From assembly GCF_002797895.1 (NCBI RefSeq), contig NZ_PGES01000001.1:1922001-1986000 (forward strand): DNA of 64,000 nucleotides, written 5' to 3'. The notes below the pieces were generated by a model that saw only the letters and a list, made by a program, of their open reading frames with translations, had not been told where the DNA came from and did not search any database. Positions 32,659 through 40,857 of this stretch are shown here, in pieces; the first letter of the stretch is position 1; each line of letters opens with the position of its first letter. The DNA is from Janthinobacterium sp. 67. Lineage in GTDB: Bacteria > Pseudomonadota > Gammaproteobacteria > Burkholderiales > Burkholderiaceae_D. A program made the position numbers and the translations under genes.

Positions 32659-33555
32659 TCAATTCGCTTCGGCAAACAGGCCGGCGACCCAGTCGGCAAA
32701 CACGCGCACGCGCGGCGACAGTTGCCGGTGATGGGGATACAGCACGGAGACAGGCAAGGGATCGGGACGCATTTCGGCCAGCACTTCCACCAGTTCGCCC
32801 GCCGCCAGCGCCGACTCCAGGTGATAACGGGGCGCCTGGATCAGACCCATGCCCGCGCGGCAGCAGGCGTGATACGCGTCCGCATTGTTGACGGACAGCG
32901 TGCCCGGCAAGGCCACGCTGTGGCGCTGGCCATCCACCTTGAAATCGAAAGGCCAAACCTTGCCCGTCTGGGCGGAAAAAAAATTGACGGCGCGGTGGCC
33001 CGCCAGTTGCGCCAGATTCTCGGGCGTGCCGTGCCTGGCCAGGTAGGCGGGGCTGGCGCAGGTAAGCTGTTCGAGCAGCGCCACCCGGCGCGCCACCATC
33101 GACGAGTCGCCCAATTCCCCCGCGCGCAGCACGCAATCGACGCCTTCGCGCACCAGGTCGACGAGGCGGTCGCCCATGCCGATTTCCAGCTCGATCAGCG
33201 GGTAGCGGGCGCAGAACCGGTCCAGCACGGGCATGACGAAATGCATGGCCAGGGTCGCGTGCAAGTCGACGCGCAGCTTGCCGGCCGGCTGCCGCGCCGC
33301 CGAACTGAACACGGCTTCCGTTTCTTCCAGGTCCGCCAGCAGGCGCACGCAGCGCTGGTAATACGCCTCGCCATCGGGCGTGGGCGTCACTTGCCGCGTG
33401 GTCCTCTGCAGCAAGCGCACGCGCAGCCGCGCTTCGAGTTGCTTGATCGCATGCGTGACGGTCGCCTTCGGATAGCCGAGGTCATGCGCGGCCTGCGTGA
33501 AACTGCGCAACTCGACAATGCGCGTAAATATCCGCATCGCATCAAATCTATCCAT
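32659..33555 (-). CDS. LysR-family transcriptional regulator
   Basis: 298 residues from ATG 33555, which follows GGAGCAGGGC; ATG 33567 is also possible. The N-terminal winged helix-turn-helix is typical of the CrgA/DsdC-like subgroup: MRIFTRIVELRSFTQAAHDLGYPKATVTHAIKQLEARL. The substrate-binding region follows (GKLRVDLHATLAMHFVMPVL, CVLRAGELGDSSMVARR). The neighbours ompW and fur do not suggest a target. The effector is unknown. Confidence 0.88.
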   Translation of the reverse strand: MDRFDAMRIFTRIVELRSFTQAAHDLGYPKATVTHAIKQLEARLRVRLLQRTTRQVTPTPDGEAYYQRCVRLLADLEETEAVFSSAARQPAGKLRVDLHATLAMHFVMPVLDRFCARYPLIELEIGMGDRLVDLVREGVDCVLRAGELGDSSMVARRVALLEQLTCASPAYLARHGTPENLAQLAGHRAVNFFSAQTGKVWPFDFKVDGQRHSVALPGTLSVNNADAYHACCRAGMGLIQAPRYHLESALAAGELVEVLAEMRPDPLPVSVLYPHHRQLSPRVRVFADWVAGLFAEAN

Positions 33556-33663
33556 GCCCTGCTCCATTGTTATTCATTACTGCACAGTACGGCGATTTTA
33601 CCGTGCACTCTGCAAAAGTGGATATCAGAAGCAACAGCAAGACTGACGCACACCATACAAATG

Positions 33664-33695
33664 AGAATAGTAATGATTATCATTTGCGATATAAT
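33664..33695 (+). promoter_or_regulatory. Fur box and -10 element of fur
   Basis: AATGAT-t-ATCATT (33672-33684), within GAATAGTAATGATTATCATTTG, is a near-consensus Fur operator. A perfect TATAAT (33690-33695) follows, so bound Fur would cover the -35 region. This predicts negative autoregulation of fur. Confidence 0.75.
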
Positions 33696-33734
33696 GAATG
33701 ACCTCGCTAGACGACTACAAAAGGAATGGGAGAC

Positions 33735-34172
33735 ATGGATATATTGAGGGAACTGCGTGAATCGGGCTTGAAAGTGACCATCCCCCGCTTGCGGATTCTG
33801 CAGCTGTTTCAAGAAGGGGGCATCAAGCACCTGAGTGCGGACGATGTCTACAAGCTCTTGCTGGCCGAAAAGATCGACGTGGGCCTGGCCACCATCTACC
33901 GCGTGCTGATGCAGTTTGCCGAAGCGGGCATTTTGTTTCGCCGCCACTTCGAATCGGGCCACGCCGTCTTCGAACTGAACGAAGGCCAGCACCATGACCA
34001 CCTCGTTTGCACCGGTTGCGGCAAGGTTGATGAATTCGTCGATGAAGGGATCGAGCTGCGCCAGAACGAAATCGCCGCCGAACGGGGCTTCGTGCTGCAC
34101 GAGCACGCGCTGTCGCTGTACGGCACCTGCGCCGAGTGCACGGCCAAGAAAATCCCGCCGCGCCGGGTCTGA
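33735..34172 (+). CDS. fur: Ferric uptake regulator Fur
   Basis: 145 residues from ATG 33735; ATG 33726 in frame lies directly on the AAGGA and is less likely. Fur features are complete: DNA-binding helix LATIYRVLMQFAEAGILFRRHFE, the HHDHLVCTGCGKVDEF metal-binding stretch (first CXXC) and GTCAECTAKK (second CXXC), with His-rich regulatory ligands. LRRILQLFQ and HLSADDVYKLLL-like segments agree with Fur rather than Zur or PerR. Its own promoter carries a Fur box, and similar boxes precede the TonB receptor gene at 54002 and possibly the DUF454 gene. Confidence 0.93.
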   Translation: MDILRELRESGLKVTIPRLRILQLFQEGGIKHLSADDVYKLLLAEKIDVGLATIYRVLMQFAEAGILFRRHFESGHAVFELNEGQHHDHLVCTGCGKVDEFVDEGIELRQNEIAAERGFVLHEHALSLYGTCAECTAKKIPPRRV

Positions 34173-34241
34173 GGGTGCATCGGGTATCTGGGTGCCGCTG
34201 CCTTGCGGTAAGATTCGCCCAAGCTTGAAAAAGGATCGCCC

Positions 34242-34607
34242 ATGTACATCGGAGAAATCGCCCGCCTGGCGGGCACCTCGCCCAAAGCCTTGCGCCACTA
34301 TGAAGCGCTGGGCTTGCTGGGCGACGTGCGCCGCTCGGGCGCCTATCGCGTCTACACGCAGCAAGACCTGGCGCAAGTCAAACTGATACGCCAGGCGCAG
34401 GTGCTGGGCTTCCGCCTGGCCGAACTGCTGCCCGTCCTGGCCGGCGACGACACGGACTGGGCCGCCCTGTCGCAGCACATCGCCGCCAAGCGCGCGCAGG
34501 TGCGGCAGGATATCGCCCGCCTGCGCCAGCTCGACGCGCAACTGGCCGACATCGGCACGGAAATCGGCGACTGCCTGGCGCGCCAGCGTCTGCAAGAGGC
34601 CGCTTGA
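34242..34607 (+). CDS. MerR-family transcriptional regulator
   Basis: 121 residues. The MerR winged helix is clear: YIGEIARLAGTSPKALRHYEALGLLGDVRRSGAYRVYTQQDL, followed by a coiled-coil dimerisation helix (AAKRAQVRQDIARLRQLDAQLADIG). The C-terminus has a single Cys (GDCLARQRL), so classical metal-binding pairs are missing; a redox or small-molecule effector is possible. It is 59 bases upstream of a flavodoxin-like NAD(P)H oxidoreductase gene on the same strand, the most likely target. Confidence 0.85.
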   Translation: MYIGEIARLAGTSPKALRHYEALGLLGDVRRSGAYRVYTQQDLAQVKLIRQAQVLGFRLAELLPVLAGDDTDWAALSQHIAAKRAQVRQDIARLRQLDAQLADIGTEIGDCLARQRLQEAA

Positions 34608-34666
34608 CTCTGCCACTAGGGGCAGGCTTTAGCATGCAAGCTCTTCTTTAACGGACAGCCTGCATC

Positions 34667-35257
34667 ATGACCAAGACGACACCCAAGCGCATTTTGATAC
34701 TCCTCGGCCACCCGTCCAGCGACAGCTTTTGCGCCGCCCTGGCCGAGGCCTACGCCGCCACGGCCCGCAACGCAGGCCACACCGTGCGCGAACTGCGCCT
34801 GGGCCAGCTGGACTTCGACCAGAACCTGCACGAGGGCTACCGCCAGGTGCAGCCGCTGGAAGCGGACTTGCTGGCGGCGCAGGAAGCCATCAACTGGGCC
34901 GAACACCTGGTGTTCGCCTACCCGATCTGGTGGGGCGGCGCGCCGGCCCTGCTGAAAGGCTTCGTCGACCGCGTCTTCCTGCCGGGCTTTGCCTTCAAGT
35001 ATCGCCCGGGCAAGGCCTTCCCGGCACAGCTGCTGAAGGGCCGCACGGCCCAGCTGCTGGTGGCGATGGATACGCCGCCCTGGTATTTCCGCTGGGTCTA
35101 CCACATGCCCGGCATCCACCAGCTGCGCAAGACGACGCTGGAATTTTGCGGCGTCAAGCCCGTCAGGGTGGCCAGTTTCGGCCCCATGATCGATTCCACC
35201 GAAGCGCAGCGCGCGCGCTGGCTGGAACAGGCGCAGGCGCTGGCCCGGCGCCTGTAA
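34667..35257 (+). CDS. Flavodoxin-like NAD(P)H oxidoreductase (MdaB/KefF type)
   Basis: 196 residues. The flavodoxin_2 fold is visible: ILILLGHPSSDSFCAALAEAYA, HEGYRQVQPLEADLLAAQEAI, and HLVFAYPIWWGGAPALLKGFVDRVFLPGFAFKY, the characteristic Trp-Trp-Gly flavin-binding loop of the quinone reductase/KefF group. Such enzymes reduce quinones or nitro compounds by two electrons using FMN or FAD. The linked MerR gene suggests induction by an electrophile or quinone. Confidence 0.88.
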   Translation: MTKTTPKRILILLGHPSSDSFCAALAEAYAATARNAGHTVRELRLGQLDFDQNLHEGYRQVQPLEADLLAAQEAINWAEHLVFAYPIWWGGAPALLKGFVDRVFLPGFAFKYRPGKAFPAQLLKGRTAQLLVAMDTPPWYFRWVYHMPGIHQLRKTTLEFCGVKPVRVASFGPMIDSTEAQRARWLEQAQALARRL

Positions 35258-35408
35258 CTTGCTTGCCATGCAGCCATCTTGCATACGGTTTTGACAAGCT
35301 CGTAATCAAGCCGTCATATTCAAAGGCTACCATGATGATATTGCCTGTTTGTCAGTCGCCTTGCTCTCGCGACAACAAGGGTCCGATCGTCATCTAAAGG
35401 TAGCCGCT

Positions 35409-36644
35409 GTGGAGTTCAACGCTTCTCGATTGCATCTTCCCCGTTTTCGCACGTCCGTGGCAGCCGACCTGTGCATTCCCACGGAATCCGTGCAGGCCGA
35501 CGCCAGCAATTTCGCCGTGCTGGAACTGTTCACGGAACGGCGCGATATGATGAGCCTGCCCGTCACGGAGCAGCACAAACCCATCGGCTTGATCAGCCGT
35601 AACATCTTCATGTCGCAGATGTCCAAGCCCTTCTATCACGAGGTGTATGGCAAGAAGAGCTGCATCGCCTTCATGGACAAGGAGCCGCTGATCGTCGATG
35701 GCGCCATGAGCATCGAAGACCTCACCTTCCGCGCCGTCGAAGCGGGCGAGAAGGCGCTGGCCGACGGTTTCATCATCACCGAGGATGGCGCGCTGGCTGG
35801 CGTGGGTTTCGGCTTGCAGCTGATGAACGTGGTGGCCACCATGCAGGCGGAAAAGAACCGGCAGATCATGCACAGCATCGATTACGCCAGCGTGATCCAG
35901 CGCGCCCGGCTGCGCACCTCCGATGCGGAACTGCGCGCCACCCTGCCCGACGCGCATCTGGAATGGCAGCCGCGCGACGTCGTCGGCGGCGACTTCTACT
36001 TTTTCGAACGCCATGCGGGCGGCTGGTTCGCCGCCATCGCCGACTGCACGGGCCACGGCGTGCCGGGCGCCTTCATGACCCTGATCGCCTCGTCGGCCCT
36101 GAGCCAGGCACTGCGCGAACTGGGGCCGCATGATCCGGCGGCCCTGATCGGCGCCGCCAGCCGCGCCATCAAGACCCTGCTGGGCCAGGATGCGGGCGGC
36201 GGCGAAGCCGCCGGCCACGCGGGCTCGAACGACGGCATGGATTGCGCCTTTTTGTGCTACGACACGGCCAGCGCCAGCCTGCGTTTCGCGGGGGCGAAAC
36301 TGGCGCTGCACGTGGTGGCGCCGGGTGAAGAGGCCGTGCGCGCCATCGACGGCGCGCGCATGGGCGTGGGCTATGTCGACACGCCGGCCGGCTACTGCTG
36401 GCACAACGAGACGCTGGCCATACCCCCCGGCAGCCTGCTGTTCCTCACCACCGACGGCTTGCTCGACCAGATCGGCGGCGCGCGCGACATCGCCTACGGC
36501 AAGCGGCGCATGCGCGAGCAGCTGCTGGCGCGGCGCGACGCTCCCGCCGGCGCGGTGGCGGCGGCGCTGCTGCAGGACAGTGCCGCGTGGCAGGGAGCGC
36601 AGCCGCGCCGCGACGACCTGACCTTTTTCTGTTTCCGCCTGTAG
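35409..36644 (+). CDS. siaA: SiaA-like PP2C phosphatase with N-terminal CBS-like module
   Basis: 411 residues from GTG 35409, which follows AAAGGTAG; a TTG at 35349 is an alternative. The C-terminal half is a SpoIIE/PP2C phosphatase: RDVVGGDFYFF (189-199), ADCTGHGVPGAFMTLIA (211-227), NDGMDCAFLCYD and LLFLTTDGLLDQIGG carry the metal-binding Asp and Gly residues. Pseudomonas SiaA has membrane segments and HAMP before this domain. Here residues about 30-145 instead look like a soluble CBS-type module (FTERRDMMSLPVTEQHKPIGLISRNIF). In the Sia system the phosphatase dephosphorylates SiaC. It is first of the four genes in this operon. Confidence 0.85.
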   Translation: MEFNASRLHLPRFRTSVAADLCIPTESVQADASNFAVLELFTERRDMMSLPVTEQHKPIGLISRNIFMSQMSKPFYHEVYGKKSCIAFMDKEPLIVDGAMSIEDLTFRAVEAGEKALADGFIITEDGALAGVGFGLQLMNVVATMQAEKNRQIMHSIDYASVIQRARLRTSDAELRATLPDAHLEWQPRDVVGGDFYFFERHAGGWFAAIADCTGHGVPGAFMTLIASSALSQALRELGPHDPAALIGAASRAIKTLLGQDAGGGEAAGHAGSNDGMDCAFLCYDTASASLRFAGAKLALHVVAPGEEAVRAIDGARMGVGYVDTPAGYCWHNETLAIPPGSLLFLTTDGLLDQIGGARDIAYGKRRMREQLLARRDAPAGAVAAALLQDSAAWQGAQPRRDDLTFFCFRL

Positions 36645-36709
36645 TTTTGGCCCCATCGAGCCACCTTATCAACAAGACACCGGGTCACCGGCTAGCCAGG
36701 AGCACGGAC

Positions 36710-37267
36710 GTGCTGTACGAAGAATTCAACGAGTTTTGGGATGTGGCGCGCAAGCGCAACATCATCTTTTTTTACGTGGGCTATTTCTCGCAGCACGTGG
36801 TGAACGCCATTTCCGAAACCATCAAGGCGCGCCTCGATACGGCCGGCGCGGCCGGGCCCACGCGGCGGCGCATCTTTTCCTCGTTCATCGAGATGTCGCA
36901 AAACATCATGCACTATTCCGCCGACAGCCTGACGCCCGACGCGCAGCTGGACCAGCAGATGCGGCGCGGCTCGTTTTGCATCGGCACGCGCGGCGACAGC
37001 TTTTTTCTGCTGTGCGCCAACCCCGTCTCGACGGACAACGTGGCGCAGATCCGCGCCCGCCTGGAGCCGCTGCACACCATGACGATGGAGGAAATCCGCC
37101 TGGCCTATAAAAAGGCCCTGCGCGAGGAAGCGCCGGCCGACAGCAAGGGCGCGGGCCTGGGTTTTCTCACCATGGCGCGCGACGCCAGCGAGCCGCTGGA
37201 ATTCGAATTCGTCCAGGATCCCCAGGAACCGGGCCACACCATCTTCTGCATCAAAGCCATCATTTGA
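36710..37267 (+). CDS. siaB: SiaB-family protein kinase
   Basis: 185 residues from GTG 36710, decided by CCAGGAG upstream; longer frames run back into siaA. The protein matches the SiaB family (DUF6272): YEEFNEFWDVARKRNIIFFYVGYFSQHVVNAISETIK, FSSFIEMSQNIMHYSAD (a GHKL-like N-box with Glu and Asn) and GAGLGFLTMARDA as a glycine-rich loop. SiaB phosphorylates SiaC and so opposes SiaA. The 22-base gap to siaC supports one operon. Confidence 0.85.
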   Translation: MLYEEFNEFWDVARKRNIIFFYVGYFSQHVVNAISETIKARLDTAGAAGPTRRRIFSSFIEMSQNIMHYSADSLTPDAQLDQQMRRGSFCIGTRGDSFFLLCANPVSTDNVAQIRARLEPLHTMTMEEIRLAYKKALREEAPADSKGAGLGFLTMARDASEPLEFEFVQDPQEPGHTIFCIKAII

Positions 37268-37289
37268 AAGAGCCGACTCAGGAAAGCAT

Positions 37290-37688
37290 ATGCAATTACC
37301 GTCACCACTGTTCATCGCCGCGACCCCGAGTTCGCCCGAAATCGACTTCCGTTTCGAGCAGCACACCCTGTCGATCAAGGGCGAGTCGTATCCGGAAAAC
37401 GCGGCCGCCTTCTATGGCCCGCTGATCGCCTCCGTGCGCGCCTACCTGGAAGGCTGCCGCGAAGCGGCCATCACCGTCAACGTCTCGCTGGCCTACTTCA
37501 ACAGCTCGAGCACGAAGATGCTGTTTACCCTGTTCGACACCCTGAACCAGGCAGCCATCGATGGCAACCATGTGCGCCTGAACTGGTACCACGACGAGGA
37601 CGACGACACCATCCTGGAATTCGGCGAGGAACTGCAGCAGGATTTCACGGCGCTGGACTTCCACGACCATCCCGTGCAAGGCAGCTAG
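37290..37688 (+). CDS. siaC: SiaC-family regulatory phosphoprotein
   Basis: 132 residues. The DUF1987/SiaC pattern is complete: FIAATPSSPEIDF, SYPENAAAFYGPL and LAYFNSSSTKMLFTLFDTL, in which Thr75 is the equivalent of the regulatory Thr phosphorylated in Pseudomonas SiaC. The C-terminal HDEDDDTILEFGEEL is acidic. In the known system unphosphorylated SiaC binds and activates the diguanylate cyclase SiaD. The siaD gene follows after 3 bases. Confidence 0.9.
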   Translation: MQLPSPLFIAATPSSPEIDFRFEQHTLSIKGESYPENAAAFYGPLIASVRAYLEGCREAAITVNVSLAYFNSSSTKMLFTLFDTLNQAAIDGNHVRLNWYHDEDDDTILEFGEELQQDFTALDFHDHPVQGS

Positions 37689-37691
37689 GGC

Positions 37692-38432
37692 ATGCGCGCC
37701 GCCCTCTCCGAGTCCGGCCTGGAGCCCGACCTGTTCACCGTGGAAGCGGCGGCGCTGGCCGCCGCCCGCCGCATGCACGCCGACGCCAACGCCTCGGGCG
37801 CGGAACAGCGGCGCGTGCTCGGTGAGCTGATCATCCACTACGAACGGCTGATGCGCGAGACGCGGCGCCTGATCGGCCGCAGCGACCGCGCCGAGCGCGA
37901 CATGCATCTGCTGAACCGCCAATTGCAAACCCTGGCCGGCCAGCTCGAATACCGCGCCACGCACGATCCGCTGACGGGCGCCCTGAACCGTGGCGCCGTG
38001 ATCGACCACGCGTCGCGCTGCCTGGCGCAGGGCGACATGGCGCTGATCGTGCTCGATATCGACCTGTTCAAGCAGGTCAACGACGACTTCGGCCACCCGG
38101 CCGGCGACGGCGTGATCCAGGCCGTGGTTGACTGTCTGAAAGGGTTGCTGGGACAGGAGACGGCCATCGGCCGGGTCGGCGGCGAAGAGTTTTCCGTCGT
38201 CTGGCCCACCTCCTCGCGCGACGACGCGGCGCAAGTGGCGCAGCGCATCTGCGACACCGTCGGGCGCCAGCGCCATGCGGCGCCCATCACGCGCGCCATC
38301 ACCGTCAGCGTGGGCCTGAGCTGGAACCGCGCCGGCACCCCTTTCGAGACGGCCTACAGCCACGCGGACCAGGCCCTGTACCAGGCCAAGCGCGAAGGAC
38401 GCAACTGCGTGCGCCAGTGGCTGGAAAGCTGA
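37692..38432 (+). CDS. siaD: SiaD-like diguanylate cyclase
   Basis: 246 residues. An N-terminal helical, stalk-like region (GELIIHYERLMRETRRLIGRSDRAERDMHLLNRQLQ) is the SiaC-docking part by analogy. The GGDEF domain follows: ATHDPLTGALNRGAV, VLDIDLFKQVNDDFGHPAGD and an intact GGEEF at 163-167. The inhibitory I-site RxxD, expected at 154-157, reads GQET, so product inhibition is probably absent. It makes cyclic di-GMP in the cytoplasm, and the operon predicts that SiaC gates it. Confidence 0.9.
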   Translation: MRAALSESGLEPDLFTVEAAALAAARRMHADANASGAEQRRVLGELIIHYERLMRETRRLIGRSDRAERDMHLLNRQLQTLAGQLEYRATHDPLTGALNRGAVIDHASRCLAQGDMALIVLDIDLFKQVNDDFGHPAGDGVIQAVVDCLKGLLGQETAIGRVGGEEFSVVWPTSSRDDAAQVAQRICDTVGRQRHAAPITRAITVSVGLSWNRAGTPFETAYSHADQALYQAKREGRNCVRQWLES

Positions 38433-38446
38433 ATCAGCGCACTGAA

Positions 38447-39160
38447 TCAGCGCAGCTGTTCGCGCGCCATGCTGCCGTCGCGGCGCATGGCCGCCGCCGC
38501 CCGCTGCATGGCCGCCACCTGCGCCTCGGGCAGTTGCTTGTTGCAGGCCAGGTAGGTCTGCACGCGGTTGAAAGTCAGCAGCGGCACCACCTTGCCCGCC
38601 CATTCCTTGCCCACAAATGGCTTGCTGCCCACGGCCATGCCCACGGCCCACAGGTCGATGCGCCCCAGCAGCAGCTTTTGCGGATTGAGCCACTCCTGCG
38701 TCACGGGCGCCACGGTCATGCCGCGCTGGCGCAGGTAGTCGTCGCGCGCGTCGCCGAGCACCGTGCCGATCACCAGGCCGCGTGCATCGGCCAGCGTGTG
38801 TAGTGTGAGGTGTCGCTCGGCCAGGCCGTAGAGTATCCATTCCGCTTCGTTGAGGGGGCCGATCCAGCGAAATTGCGCTTCGCGCTCCTGCGTGCGGCTG
38901 GTGGAATAGATGCAGGTGTCGGGCTCGCGCAGCGCCTGCGCATACGCGCGCTTCCACGGCAGCAGCTCGATGCTGTAGGAAACACCGGCGCGCGCCATGA
39001 TGTCGCGCACCTTGAGCGTTTCGCGTCCCACGACGACATTGCCTTCCATCATGCTCGAGGGCGGCAAATGCTCGCCGACGATGCGCACGTCGGCCGCCGC
39101 GGCCAGCGCCGGCATCAGCAGCGCCACTGCCAGCAGCCGCGCCATGCTTGCTTGTTTCAT
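38447..39160 (-). CDS. Periplasmic amino-acid-type solute-binding protein
   Basis: 237 residues from ATG 39160. The signal peptide ends near ALAAAA. The mature part follows the family 3 solute-binding pattern (ADVRIVGEHLPPSSMMEGNVVVG, DIMARAGVSYSIELLPWKRAYAQAL, CIYSTSRTQEREAQFRWIGPL, ADARGLVIGTVLGDARDDYL). No ABC permease or ATPase gene is adjacent, so it may be an orphan receptor or a sensor-linked protein. The gene converges with siaD across 14 bases; a link to cyclic di-GMP signalling is possible but unproven. Confidence 0.78.
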   Translation of the reverse strand: MKQASMARLLAVALLMPALAAAADVRIVGEHLPPSSMMEGNVVVGRETLKVRDIMARAGVSYSIELLPWKRAYAQALREPDTCIYSTSRTQEREAQFRWIGPLNEAEWILYGLAERHLTLHTLADARGLVIGTVLGDARDDYLRQRGMTVAPVTQEWLNPQKLLLGRIDLWAVGMAVGSKPFVGKEWAGKVVPLLTFNRVQTYLACNKQLPEAQVAAMQRAAAAMRRDGSMAREQLR

Positions 39161-39349
39161 GCTTGCTTTCTTCTGCCACAGGATTCCAGCCGATGTTACC
39201 ACCGGCCCGCAGTTATGCCGGAATAGAAACTGGAATCGCCCCGTCATTCGTATCAAAAGCACGGGATTCTCATCGAGTGTGTTGCGGATTGGTGTCGAAA
39301 CGACCTGTCGCCAGGAACAAGCCGCTACCTGACCTGCCTCCTCCCGGCT

Positions 39350-40228
39350 TCAGTCGGCGGTGGTCCCGTGGACATGTTTTGCCACCAGCTCCGCCAGCAT
39401 GCGCGCGGGAGCGCTCAGGCTTGCCTGGGAGCGGCGTACCAGGCCGATATCGCGATGGAAGGTGTGCGGCCCCAGGTCGACAACGCGTACTGCCGCCGGC
39501 CATCGCCGGTGGGCGGCAGTCTGCGGCAGCAAGGCGACGCCGACGCGATTGGCCACCAGCTTGACGATCGCATCGAGTTCGTCGACTTCGCACACTTCGC
39601 GCAAGGGCAAATGCATTTTCCGCAGGAAGCGGTCGACCTGGCGCCCGCCGAACGAGGCGCGGTCATAGCGGACGAAAGGCTGCTGCGACAGCAACTCCAC
39701 CCAGTCGTCGCCGGGCACGTCCCGTGGCACGATCAAACGGAACGGTTCGCGCGCCAGCGTGGTCCAGCGCAAATCGCTCTGCAGTGCGAAAGGCGGGCGA
39801 ATGATGAGCGCCATGTCGATTTCACCGGCATCGACCATGTTCAGCAGCTCCATGGACAAGCCGGGCAAAACGCGCGTGCGGCAATCGGGCAAGCGCTGGT
39901 GCAGGGTGGCCAGGGCATCCGGCAGGAAGGAGCGCTGTACCGAGGCGATGGCGCCTATGGTCACTTTGGCGGCGGGCGCGCCGGCGCTGGCGGAGCCCAG
40001 GTTGTCGTACAGGCGCAGCAACTCCTGGGATTGCTCCAGTATCTGCTGTCCCATCTTGTTGAGCCGGGCCGAGCGCCCCGCGCGGTCGAACAGCGACAAG
40101 CCCAGTTCAGCCTGCAGGCGCTGCATCTGCGCGCTGACCGCCGCTTGCGTCAGGCCGATCTTGTCGCCGGCTGCCGCAAACGTGCCCTCGCGCGCGACCG
40201 AGACCAGGGTTTTGAGTTCTCGTATCAT
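39350..40228 (-). CDS. LysR-family transcriptional regulator
   Basis: 292 residues. The N-terminal DNA-binding domain is typical: MIRELKTLVSVAREGTFAAAGDKIGLTQAAVSAQMQRLQAELG. The effector region follows (KVTIGAIASVQRSFLPDAL, DMALIIRPPF, VKLVANRVGVALLPQTAAHRRWP). It is transcribed away from the VOC gene at 40373, and a perfect 12-base palindrome lies between them, so autoregulation and control of the VOC-symporter pair are likely. Confidence 0.88.
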   Translation of the reverse strand: MIRELKTLVSVAREGTFAAAGDKIGLTQAAVSAQMQRLQAELGLSLFDRAGRSARLNKMGQQILEQSQELLRLYDNLGSASAGAPAAKVTIGAIASVQRSFLPDALATLHQRLPDCRTRVLPGLSMELLNMVDAGEIDMALIIRPPFALQSDLRWTTLAREPFRLIVPRDVPGDDWVELLSQQPFVRYDRASFGGRQVDRFLRKMHLPLREVCEVDELDAIVKLVANRVGVALLPQTAAHRRWPAAVRVVDLGPHTFHRDIGLVRRSQASLSAPARMLAELVAKHVHGTTAD

Positions 40229-40249
40229 TCATCAATCCTGTTTGTGTTT

Positions 40250-40280
40250 ATGGAAAAAATATATTGATTATTTTTTCCAT
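40250..40280. promoter_or_regulatory. Perfect 31-base palindrome, probable LysR operator
   Basis: ATGGAAAAAATA (40250-40261) and TATTTTTTCCAT (40269-40280) are perfect inverted 12-mers separated by 7 bases. It lies 22 bases upstream of the LysR start and 93 bases before the VOC start, in the divergent promoter region. Its AT content is striking for this genome. Confidence 0.75.
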
Positions 40281-40372
40281 TGCGAGATTCTACAATACTT
40301 GAGCCGCGGCATGGACTTCCTCGCACATTGCTGAACGGCGGCATCCATCACACACCAACAGGAGACTTCCAC

Positions 40373-40798
40373 ATGAACCTTTCCCCCTTTCACCTCGCCA
40401 TTCCCGTCTACGACTTGCCGGCCGCACGCCGCTTTTACGGCGACATTTTTGGTCTTGAAGAGGGCCGATCAAGCGTGCAATGGGTGGACTACAACTTCTT
40501 CGGCCATCAACTGGTCATCCATGAACACCCGAAGACGGCCTCCCAGGAACACGTGCATTCGAATCCCGTCGACGGGCATGATGTGCCGGTGCCGCACTTC
40601 GGCGTCGTGCTCGGCTGGAACGAATGGGAGGCATTGGCCGCGCGCCTGAAAACCTTCGGCACGAAGTTCGCCATCGAGCCTTACATCCGCTTCAAGGGCC
40701 AGGTGGGCGAGCAGGCCACCATGTTCCTGTTTGATCCGTGCGGCAACGCCCTGGAATTCAAGGCCTTCCAGAACATCGATCAGCTGTTCGCCAAGTGA
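40373..40798 (+). CDS. VOC (glyoxalase/dioxygenase superfamily) protein
   Basis: 141 residues from ATG 40373, with ACAGGAG upstream. Two beta-alpha-beta-beta-beta units are visible: [29 protein letters not shown] with a first metal His, HQLVIHEH and [17 protein letters not shown], then a C-terminal [15 protein letters not shown] with the usual Glu ligand. It resembles small VOC enzymes annotated as dioxygenase or lactoylglutathione lyase-like. Substrate unknown. It is followed after 59 bases by the symporter gene, and both are probably under the divergent LysR protein. Confidence 0.88.
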   Translation: MNLSPFHLAIPVYDLPAARRFYGDIFGLEEGRSSVQWVDYNFFGHQLVIHEHPKTASQEHVHSNPVDGHDVPVPHFGVVLGWNEWEALAARLKTFGTKFAIEPYIRFKGQVGEQATMFLFDPCGNALEFKAFQNIDQLFAK

Positions 40799-40857
40799 TA
40801 CCGGCGGCACGGGTCTCGGCCCGTGTCCAATTGCCATACAATAAAATGGGGACAGGC

